This document shows positions 11,856-21,796 of a stretch of DNA of 64,000 nt, piece after piece. The stretch lies in the NCBI GenBank assembly GCA_024811115.1, contig JAKOGH010000395.1, forward strand, positions 1-64,000. The letters run 5' to 3'. Position 1 is the first letter of the stretch, and the number at the start of each line of letters is the position of its first letter. This stretch comes from Terana coerulea (lineage: Eukaryota > Basidiomycota > Agaricomycetes > Polyporales > Phanerochaetaceae). A model generated the notes under the pieces. That model did no database searches and had not been told where the DNA came from. It worked only from the letters and a program-made list of their open reading frames with translations. A program made the position numbers and the translations under genes.

Positions 11856-12301
11856 ATATGTTTGCGCAAACAACCACTGTATTATACTGGACTCAATCAA
11901 TGTCTCACTTTCCTGTACGATGAGTACTGCTACTTTACTAACGCAATTCTGCAACCTCTGACCAGAGGACTGCGACATGACATCTAAGGTGGTTTTACGA
12001 TTGGTAACGAGAGACATTTGCGCCTACACCGTGCACTAGGATACTTTTGTTCAAGTCACCACCAGAAGGAAAGAAGGACTGAACGGCGGAAACCATGGAG
12101 TACACCACTTGCGTTTGAGCCGGCCAGGAACCCAGTGAAGCGAGCTTGTTGTCATCCGGAAAAGAAGTCCATGGCAGGGTTCGGTTTCGTAACTTGGAAG
12201 AATCGTTGCACTTGGCATATCTCGGACGGCAACTACGTGGTTGGAGCGCTGAACCCGCGCGTAAGTCAGGTGGCGAAAGTAGCTCAAGTAATATTCAAAG
12301 C
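11856..12301. other. Intergenic, convergent gene ends
   Basis: About 450 bp between the CYP505 stop and the 3' end of the F-box relic. Nothing recognisable apart from likely 3' untranslated sequence. Confidence 0.5.
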
Positions 12302-13889
12302 TTACAACGAAGACCATACATTTGGTCTAGCTTCTCGAAGCAGGACCTTCTTCTGCCTATGCAAGTTGGGAAGCATGCAAATCATGACGTTCTGGGCATG
12401 ATTTTGGCGTTTTGTGTCTGTATACTCAAAGACCAAGTGACCCAGATGACAACGATCCAGAAGGTTCGCAACCAGATCTTCCAGCTCCCCCATTGCTGCA
12501 AGATCCTTCGCCGGTGAATGCTTGCTGTGCTGCTCATAGTAGAGGTTGAACTTTATGGAGACCGTGAATATTACTTCTTTGAGGCTTGCGTGGGTCTTGT
12601 GTCGGAGCCGAGAGCGCAGTAGACATTGCTCCACGGATCTTAGCTGGTCGCGGGAGTGTCCAATCTCGTAAGGGTCGATGTCAAACCCAAGCGTGAGGCT
12701 TTGCAAGTTTCTGCAGCGCGAGATGTCGAGAGCTGCAGAGACTGACGCCAGAGATATGTTGGTGCAAAAGTCCGCAACAAGAACGTCGAGACTTACTGGG
12801 CTTTGAATCCTCCACTTTGTATCGTAATTCCTGAAGGTTGGCGCTGACAAAGTTGACATAATCTTGGGCCCTGCCTATGACACGAGCATGTACGCGTTCG
12901 ATGATGAGGCGGCGTACGCTTTCTGCTAAGGAAGGTTGCTCCAGGAAGTTGAAGAGAGTTCGCACGTCGGTGACATCCCCGAAGTAGGTGAGTACAACGG
13001 AATGAACTTCTGTTCTTAGATCTTCTAGCGTTTCGGCAAATTCCCCAGTTTCAAAACGCGAGTATTCGTGGCGGGCCTTGATTAATCAAACATTCGAAAT
13101 CACGAGCTGATCCACTCTGGAGAAGTAACTGAGGGCTTTGCAGATCGCGTGTTGCACAATTGTTGCGCTATCACGGCTTCGGGGAACACCGTCTTCGTAT
13201 CGACCAAGTAGATGACAGATGTGGAGTTTCTTGAGTGAAGGCGCTGTTGCAGAAGAAGGGCAGAGGTCCAGCGGTATGATGTCGATAAGATACACTACCC
13301 TCAACCCGGGCAGACTTTCGAGCAGTGCGAGGAAGAGGTGCCCATCGATGCAGTCATACATATCGAGGCTGAGGTATTCCTAGTCTCTGAAGTCGTCGGG
13401 TATGTATTGTAGACCCAATGAGCGGACGGAATTGAGAATAGGCCTAGACAGCTCCAAGAACGAGTTCAATGCACGATGATTTTTGGCGTGCGCTGGTAGC
13501 AAGGTGAATCTCAGGTCTCGAAAGAGATGAGGCCGCGTGACTAGATTCCATGTTCTTGATACCAGAGAGCACGAGCGTAGGTCTGTCTTTCGATATTCGT
13601 AGCGAAACTGTTGCCAATTCTTTTGCCTATCCATTGGTGGACGTAGATAGTCAATGACAATGTAGACAATCTCCGGAGGAAGCGCGGGTGTATGCTTGGG
13701 TGTATGCAATTCAAGGGCTTCTAACGTTATAGTGCAGTAAATGGATTCTTCCAGCGTAGTCTTTTCTGAGAAGTCAAAAGATAAGACGATGGTGGTGAAG
13801 TTGCAGTATGAGTCTTGGCTCGGAGTGAGTGAGTGAACGCTGGAGAGAGACATTGCCTTTCCGCACTGTGGGCGGGATTGATGCGCCAT
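12302..13889 (-). pseudogene. F-box/LRR-like gene with two in-frame stops and a frameshift
   Basis: From the ATG at 13889 a basidiomycete-type F-box is readable: LPPEIVYIVIDYLRPP..., then DLRSCSLVSRTWN and PHLFRDLRF. Leucine-rich sequence such as LLESLPGLRVVYLIDIIPL and SLKKLHICHLLG follows. The frame is interrupted by TAG near 13380 and TGA near 13084, yet the coding-like sequence continues in the same frame past both (EYLSLDMYDC; LIKARHEYSRF). It then shifts frame by one around 12800, to a segment ending at 12302. Intact family members act as substrate adaptors of SCF ubiquitin ligases. Two nonsense codons plus a frameshift argue for decay rather than only sequencing error. A related fragment lies at 24550-25008. 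Confidence 0.72.
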
Positions 13890-14023
13890 CAAAAGAAACG
13901 TACACGGTGACGGCGCTCACAAGGGCTTGATACCTTTGCTGCACCGCACCTCCACACTCCATCCTCCACGCTGGCTTTTCCAGCTGCCACTCATTCCTCA
14001 GCTGCATACTCTCCGACCCAGCT

Positions 14024-16228
14024 ATGCTGGGAAGACTAACACGCACACGGGAATCCACAGAGGCCGAGCCGTCCACGCGGCAACCGCTACTAAACGGCTC
14101 GCAAGAGGACCTTCACGATACTCAACGAAGCCAAGTCTTGTTCACTGCAGGAGATGATGAAGACGAAGACGACTATACGGAGGCTTCCGCGTTAGACCCA
14201 GTGGACTCCCCAGGACCCAAGTCGGGTCACAATGTCCGCTTTCGCGAGGATGTGCAGGTGATAGCTCCTCCGCTGCGTTCGATGACCGAGAGTCGCGAGA
14301 CCGGTGCGTGAGTCGAGTCAGATTTCTCACTTCTGTCAGATTCTCAGAGCTTGGTCGATGCAGAATATGATCTCGACACCGACGACTTGGACGATGCGGC
14401 ACTGGCACAACTGCAAACAGAACAAGATCGGCCAAGGGCCGGTCGGTCAAGGCGAGACCGTGACCAATCCATGCCGCTGCTAGTCGGTTTGCTAGACACC
14501 GCCCATGCAAGACGAAACTCCGATGGCTCACTCCAGCTGGAGTCGCGGGGCGAACTCGCCGGACAGTCATCAGACGACATAGACCTGGAAGAGCTGGCTG
14601 CAAAGCGTACGGCGGGTGGTGGGCTGTTCGACTCTATAGCCAATATGGCGAATTCTATCCTTGGCGCAGGTAAAGCACGGCTTTAGCATAGTCCTCTTCT
14701 CAGACAGCCACGGTTGCTCATTACTGTTTGCCACAGGGATAATAGGTGAGAGATATGCCTGACAATATACCGCTGAACTCAAATGTAACGTGGCAGGCCT
14801 CCCATATGCTGTCAGACAAGCGGGCTTCTTCACCGGAATTCTACTGCTAGTGGTACTGTGCGGTGTTACAGACTGGACGATACGGCTCATTGTCATCAAT
14901 GCGAAGTTGAGCGGGCAAAATTCGTACATCGGGATCATGAACCACTGCTTTGGCCCAAGTGGCCGCGCTGCCGTCTCGTTCTTCCAGTTCGCATTCGCAT
15001 TCGGAGGTGAGTGCACTGTCGCTCTCACACGGCCATAATCGAACGAGTCGTGGTCAAGGGATGTGCGCTTTTGGCATCATTATCGGTATGTCACTCTTTT
15101 GCGCGAAGGTGTGCCGTACGCTGAGGACAGGCAGGTGATACGATACCGCACGTCATCCGCTCTATCTTCCCTCACCTCTATACCGTCCCGGTCCTCAACT
15201 GGTTCACGCATCGCCAGTTTGTCATCGCGCTATGCACGCTGTGCGTGTCCTACCCGCTCTCGCTGTACCGCGACATCCACAAGCTATCGCGCGCTTCGGG
15301 ACTCGCGCTCGTCGGGATGGTCATCATCGTGAGCGCCGTGCTCATCGAGAGCACCCACGTCACGCCCGAGCTGAAGGGTGACCCAGCAAAGCGTTTCACG
15401 TTCGTCGGTGCGGGGGTCTTCCAAGCGATTGGCGTGATCAGTTTCGCGTTCGTGTGCCATCACAACTCGCTGCTGATCTACGGCAGCCTGCGCACGCCAA
15501 CGCTGGACCGGTTCGCCAAGGTGACGCACATCTCAACGGCGATGTCGCTCGTGGCGTGTTGCACGCTCGCGATATCGGCGTACTTGGTGTTTACAGACAG
15601 GACGCAAGGGAATATTCTGAACAACTTCTCTGCTGTACGTTGCACTGAGCTCTACACACTTTGAACACTCATCCAGACCCTCGATGCAGAACGACACCCT
15701 GATTAATGTCGCCCGTTTTTGCTTCGGGCTGAACATGTTCACCACCCTACCCTTGGAGCTGTTTGTGTGCCGGGAGGTGAGGGTGCCTGCTCCGCATCGT
15801 CCTCGAAGAAACCCTAATGTGCTTGTAGGTAATCGAGCAATTTTTCTTCTCCCACGAAACCTTCAATATGCAGCGGCACGTCTTCTTCACCACCGTCATC
15901 ATTGTCTCCGCCATGACTCGTACGTACCTCCTGGCTGTTCGCAACTGCTACTGCCTGACATCTCACACGCCATGCAGTGTCACTCATCACGTGTGACCTC
16001 GGCGTCATGCTCGAGATCACGGGCGGCGCATCCGCGACCGCGCTCGCGTTCATCTTCCCCGCCGCATGCTACCTCAAGCTCGCCGATACTAGTTCGCCGT
16101 GGTATGCGCGTAGCAAGATCGGCCCTATCGTATGTTGCGCATTCGGCATTGTGGTGATGTGCCTGTCGATGTTCCTTGCGCTCGGCAAGGCGTGGACGCC
16201 CGCGGGCGAGGTGACGATGTGTGCATGA
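14024..16228 (+). CDS. Vacuolar-type amino acid transporter (AVT / SLC38-like, Aa_trans)
   Basis: A long acidic, Ser-rich cytosolic N-terminus (about 200 residues, with DEDEDDY and SDDIDLEEL) precedes a multi-helix transporter. The first helix holds the family motif N-S-I-L-G-A-G-I-I-G-L-P-Y-A. Later helices include ILLLVVLCGVTDWTIRLIVI, ALCTLCVSYPLSLYRDI, VGAGVFQAIGVISFAFVCHH and LINVARFCFGLNMFTTLPLE. The family moves amino acids across the vacuolar or plasma membrane; the Avt2/5/6/7 branch fits best. The gene needs a 9-nt microexon (14737-14745) to complete the GAGIIG motif. Other exons join in frame with GT-AG introns. It converges with phosphomevalonate kinase, whose stop is only about 130 bp away. 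Confidence 0.85.
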
Positions 16229-16359
16229 AACACTTACACCATGATCCTTTATTCAAAACGGAATGGACGGAAGGGACAGATTCGTTGCTTTACTCGTATA
16301 CCACCCCTGTCGGATTAATGCACGCTTACACCTTAAATACTCTTCTTTATCATGGTAGA

Positions 16360-18487
16360 TCATTGCCCCTCGGGGCCGACGACTGCAGCCAGCCCCACGA
16401 TGTCCTCGAGCTGCTCGACACGTGCACCTCCCGCGGGGCTCTCCGTCGCCGCAAGGGGCGAGACGGAAAGCGCGGTCCAGCCGCCCCAGAGCGCCTCGAC
16501 GCGGCGCGCGGGTAGGTCCTCCGTCCGGCCGCCCGCGGGGTCGAACACGAGCACCCAGATCGCGTCGTACCCGCCCGCTGCAATGCAAAACATATTTCCG
16601 TCAGAATCTTGCGCATATTTTGTGGGGTAGGGGCGGTAGGTGCGCACCTCCAGGAACACCGCCGCCGATGACGCCCGCAACGCCCGTACAGGCGTCCAAC
16701 AGCGCGGTCTGTTCGACCGGCTCGATGGGCACGCCGGCCTTCTCGCCCATCGCGCGCATATTTGTGCGGATTGTCTGTTTACGCCGTGGTGAGGAGCCAG
16801 AGCAGTAAATGGTGACATAGAGCGCACCTCGGAGAGCCGGTGCGCCTCAGCGAAGGCCTCAATAATCGCGAGTTGCTCGGCGGGGATGCTGGGGTGGGCA
16901 AGCCACTGCGGCGGTTTGGCGTGAGCAGAGACGGATACGATAGAAAAGAGAGCCGTAGATGTACCTGGACGCTCTGTAGGCTCGCGAGGTACTTGACGAC
17001 GGTGGCGTATGCTTCGGGCTGCGCGGCCGCAAGCTGCGAGAGCGACAGGAGGGTGTTGCTAAATGCTTGGTTGTGTTCGTCCAGCGCGTCCCACAGCGCA
17101 TTTGCTACGGGCATAGGTGAATCCTTTGTGCACACATATATGAAGACAAAACGGTACGGACCATCCTCTGGGCTCTCCTTCCGCCATTTGAGGACCTTAC
17201 CGACGAGCGACGGTGTGTCGCTGCCCGCGTCGACGTCTGCGAGCAGGAGACGCGTGCTCGGCGGGAGCGTGAATGGCACGACGCGGTAGTCCCACGCCGG
17301 GTTCGCTGGCGCTAGGACTCTTGAGAGGGACAGCACGGACTCCTGCGTACTTTTCAACACAGCTTTACCACCCTCCGTGCAGGTCACGTACCAGGTGGTT
17401 TTCCATAAGCGGTTGGATCACCAGCGGGTCGAAGCGCGTGTAGAGCTGGCTGCCGAACACGGCCGAGGACACGTCGAAGCCGCTGCCGACCTTGCCCTGC
17501 GCGAGGCAGTGGACGTACTGTGCCGCGTTGTGCGCGAGCCGCCGGCCCTCGCTCGCGCTCTCCAGACCGCCCTGCGAGGTGAAGGCGTCCGCGGGGACGA
17601 CGGCGAGGTGCAGCAACAGTGCGGAGACGAGCGAGGTGATGAGCGCGGCGGATGAGCCGAGCCCGGTCTTGTGCACCTCGGGCAAGCGCACGCCGGTGTG
17701 CAGGAAGGGTGGGAGCTGAACGAGAGAGCTCTGGAGTCGAGGGCAAGTTCCTTCTCGCAAGCTGAGATTATTTATGAGGTTATGTTTGTGCTGAGTGAAG
17801 CTAATCAGATGGCACTGCTGACCTGTGATCTCTGGGAGTAGAAGTCGTTGTCTCCCGCGATAGTGATCTCAAGTCCATGTGCCAAGACTTCACTCAGCAC
17901 TTGAGGACCCTTCAGCTCCCAGGCGAGCCGAAGGGTCTGTTCCAATGCTAATTGGACGAATTTATTTTTGACGACGATATTGATCTGTGGGGTAGAAGTT
18001 GAGTATGTTGTGAGTCTAGTTCTCTCAGCAAACTGACGCCACTCCTTTGACAGGTTTTTACCGTATAGATGCTGACATCTCGGAGTTAGACAAACTGCTT
18101 AGATGGAGCATTTCGCAGTTTGTCGAACTCCAAAGACATCCCACCCTCACTACAAGGAAAACGCACACTACGCCTTCACAACCACAATACGCACTCATCT
18201 GCAAGCTGCTCAACGCGGACACCGGTCTGGTCGACATAGACCAAATACACCCAGGTCGCGTCGACAAACTGGGGTGATCGGACGCGGATCTGAATCGGGC
18301 TCTGTGCACGCGACGGATCGGCGGCACCGGCGACGACGGTGTAGAAGCGGGAGCTGGTGGCGACGACGACGCCCGAGTACTTTGGGTCGAGTACGAGGTA
18401 GCCGCCGGCGAGGAGGACCTTGCCCGGCGACGAGACGACGGTGGTCTGAGGCATGGAATGGTGCGAGGAGGAGGCAGACGCGCCCAT
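16360..18487 (-). CDS. ERG8: Phosphomevalonate kinase
   Basis: GHMP-family kinase of the mevalonate pathway: ATP + phosphomevalonate to diphosphomevalonate, feeding sterols and other isoprenoids. The N-terminus reads TTVVSSPGKVLLAGGYLVLD, typical of Erg8. The GHMP ATP-binding loop KTGLGSSAALITSLVSALL is present (about 17680-17620). Further on are GKVGSGFDVSSAVFGS, LLADVDAGSDTPSLVGKVLKWRK and the C-terminal GVPGAGGYDA region, split by an intron. Two in-frame ATGs exist, 18487 and 18454; the shorter form (MPQTTVVSSPGK) matches usual family starts. Several short introns. Head-to-tail with ferrochelatase on the same strand, with no obvious functional link. Confidence 0.87.
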
Positions 18488-18823
18488 CTGCTAATTAACC
18501 TCTACGCTGTTTGCTGACTCAGCAGCGTTGGGTGATGGGACCTCGAGGAAGAGGGCGAGGACGAACGCCGTCGTAAGATTCCAAGTCAGTTACACTCGTA
18601 CGCTGTCATTCCTGCTGTGGGAAAGACTGGGGAAGGTGATCGTTCTTTCATAATCTGACATGATATCCCGCGGGATTATGCAGCGACTATGGCCCAGACC
18701 GCTCGCGGTTGGCTGACCCGAGCGGCCTCCGATAGTTTCGCGATGGCAAGGACAGGCAACTGTCGATTTGGCTGTCTTGCACTGGTACATACATGAATAA
18801 CCTTACAGCTACACCGAAGCCCG

Positions 18824-20554
18824 TCACCGACCTCCCCGAGCGAACCAGGCCTTCTGCTCCCCGCATGTGGCGTTCGTGCAGCCCGGACACCGCAAACCAA
18901 CTTGGAGACTCGTGGGCCCAATCGTGCCCGCGGCGTAGTCCCGCAGATGAGTCGACGCCAGATCTGCCAGCGCACGTATGAACACCGGCGAATCGTTCAG
19001 GGCCTCTGCCCTCTGTACTTCCATCCCGAGCTGCAGCGGAGCCGAAGGTTAGATCAGCGAATATCAGCATAGTCGGGGCACGCACCTCCTTCGCCTCGTG
19101 CACGTACTCCAGGTCGAGCTCGTACAGAGTCTCGATGTGGTCACTCGTGAACGCAATTGGGATTAGGACGATCTTCTTGCGGCCGAGTCGCGCCAGGCCC
19201 TTGATTGCGTCGTTCGTCTGCATGCCCATCCACGCTGAAGGCCCCACCTGCGACTGCCACACGAGACGGTACGGGTTCGCGTGCTTCAGGCGGTTCATCA
19301 CCGCGTTTACGGACGAAGACACCTCGAGGATGTACGGGTCTCCGCGGTTCACGACCGACATCGGCAGCGAATGCGCGGAGAAGAGCAGTACGACGTCCGA
19401 GCGCTCTGATTCTGGCCATTTGGCGAGCGCACGCTCGATATTCTGCGCCATAGACTAGACAAGCAGATAAAGGTCAGCACCTTGGGCTAAAGAATTCGAC
19501 CGTCGTTCGCTGCCGCATATATGCACTGCGGACAGGGGAGTTCAGAGTAGACTTCTTCAGCCTCTTGCAGGATCTGTTGCAGGCCTTATTGCGGTAGCGA
19601 ATATAAGGTTATCCTGCACCAGCCCTGCCAGAAAAGCCCTACTCCGAATTCCCCTGTTGAGTTTGCTCCGAATTTTGCACACCCATGCTGGACTTCTTCG
19701 ACCGCTTAGGTGCAGCCCCCTTGCCGCCTTTACGACTTTCCGCAGTTATTTCCGAGATTGGAAGGACGAATGTTCCGCCATAAACTGAGAATAAACATGG
19801 TGACGTACCTCAACAAAGCCCGGATGCGTGCCCCAGCGGTCAATCACACTCCACTCCACGTCCCCATACGCCCCGCCCTTCGTCTTGCGGTACATCTCAT
19901 TCAGGCTGCTACCCGTCGTGCTGCAGCTGTACTGAGGGTACTGCGTGAACGCGACCGCACGCTTCACGCCATCCTTCTTCATCTCCTCCGCTGTCGCCGT
20001 CGTGAGCGGGTTTGCGTAGCGGAAGGCGACGTACGCCTTGTGCGGTGCCGTCGCCGGATGCAGCTCGTCGAGCAGCGCAGCCATGCGGTCGCCCTGCAGG
20101 CGCGTGTACTTGAGGATCGGTGAGCCGCCGCCGATGTCCGTGTACTGCTTCTCGATCTGCGGCGTGCGCCGCTTCGCAATGAGCGGCGCGAGAACTGACT
20201 GGAAGGGAAGTGGAATGAGGTCGCCGTCTGAGAAGAGATTCTTCAGGAAGTCGTGTGTCTCGGGCACCTGCAGAACGTGAGTTATGCTACGTGAATGCGT
20301 GCAGAGGCGGTTTGCACTCACTGTCGACGGCCCGCCCATGTTCATCATAACGATTGCTGCATCTTTTATGAGCTATTTCCTCTAGCCTCTACCATAATGA
20401 ACATACCTGTTGGGCTACTCACACGTCAGCATACAGACCGAATGCTAATTTACTCGAATACGCACCTCTTTCCTGCCGGCGGCGCGTTATTGAGGGTGGC
20501 TAACCCTCTTGCGAGGGTCCTCGCCGTCTTTCCTGCGTGGCGTATGCCTGCCAT
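18824..20554 (-). CDS. HEM15: Ferrochelatase, mitochondrial
   Basis: Inserts Fe2+ into protoporphyrin IX at the matrix face of the inner mitochondrial membrane, the last step of heme synthesis. Exon 1 (20554-20466, 89 nt), an 8-nt microexon (20414-20407) and exon 3 (20362-20322, 41 nt) join to 46 codons. They give an Arg-rich presequence ([17 protein letters not shown]...) followed by the conserved [10 protein letters not shown]. Later come [54 protein letters not shown] and [17 protein letters not shown]. The C-terminal [16 protein letters not shown] resembles the cysteine cluster that binds a [2Fe-2S] centre in many ferrochelatases. One intron (about 19457-19807) is unusually long and contains a MITE-like insertion. 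Confidence 0.9.
19532..19657. mobile_element. Small inverted-repeat (MITE-like) insertion in HEM15 intron
   Basis: ACAGGGGAGTTCAGAGTAG at 19532-19550 is the inverse complement, with two mismatches, of CTACTCCGAATTCCCCTGT at 19639-19657. The 126-bp unit lies inside an intron about 350 bp long, where neighbouring introns are about 50 bp. There is no coding capacity and no clear target-site duplication. Confidence 0.55.
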
Positions 20555-21796
20555 TAGTATTCACTCTTCGAGGTCACGAAGCAACGTCGTGGGCTGCACG
20601 AGAGAGAGGCTTTTGAGGGTCGGAGTGCGGGAGACATGGCTAGAACCTGTGTGAAGGTCGTCCACGCTCCGGACTCGGGATACTCCCACGAGCGCGCGTT
20701 GCTTACACCGGAATCCTGACTGGCTAGTGCTTTTCCTCCTGTTTTATCCCTTTTCTGTATCTCTTTAGCTGAGAAAAAGGCCTGATTTTTTCCCGCACGG
20801 CGATGGGCGCGGCACGAAAGTCATCGCTGTGCGCATCCCATCGCCAGGCCCTCGTCGACCACTGCGGTGCCCGGGATTCCGGTCCAGTGTACTACATACG
20901 GTTCACGTTTAAACACTACGCTGCTGGCTCTCACGAGGGAGATGCCATGACAGCCTAAAGAAATAATTCGCACGTACAGACGTGTGTCTACGTGTGCAGT
21001 GGGCCCGCAATTCGACCTGAAATTGTCCATATAAGGTAATTTGATCGTGGCCGACGCATTGCCGAAAATGGCGAAGCGTCGGCCCCGAGCAAATCAGCAC
21101 AATGCACCTACACGGCTAGACCATCACGAAATCATTCATGCTCGTATCACAAAAACAAGGGCTTCGACAAAGCCCAAATCTTGCAATCATCGCATTGAAT
21201 GGGCTCGTTTACCTTCGTTTGTGGGTCCAACTGCAACAAGGATGAGGTTGCAGCGCTTAGTGTCACCAGGGCGAAAGCCTGGGCGCCTGATTTTAGCACG
21301 TCTGGCCAGGCCCTCGCCCGTCGCGCCGACGACCAACGGAAGCAAAATCGGCGACTCGTTACGAGGTCAGTTTGCAACTTTCCTCTCTTCCTCGATGTGG
21401 GCTGTGCAGCTACAAATTGGTTGCCAACGAGCTCTAACGACGATGACGCGCAGCGATATCGATCACGCTGCCGCACTGCGGCCTCGTGCCCTGCCCCGAA
21501 TTCCCAACCACCCCACGTCTGTGCGCTTTGCACTTTGATTTCGACCTTGTCCTCCGACTGCCATGCTCGCTTGCCTTCATGATCTTCCAACGATTCCGAC
21601 GCCATGACCCCGCCGAATTCCTGAGAGCGAACCGCTCAACGACCACGATAGTGCGTAGCGCCTTGTACTTTTCCTTCTCGCAACCCGCAGGCAGACGCAA
21701 GGCTCACACCGATCTCTCTATAGCCCTCAGCCTACTTCAGGATACCAGCAGGTACGTTGCATGCCCACCTTCCTTCTCCCTTGTCGTTTACTGACC
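20555..21796. other. Intergenic region between divergent genes
   Basis: About 1.2 kb shared by the 5' ends of ferrochelatase (-) and the coiled-coil gene (+). Open frames on both strands show no domain. I see no tRNA or repeat. Confidence 0.5.
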
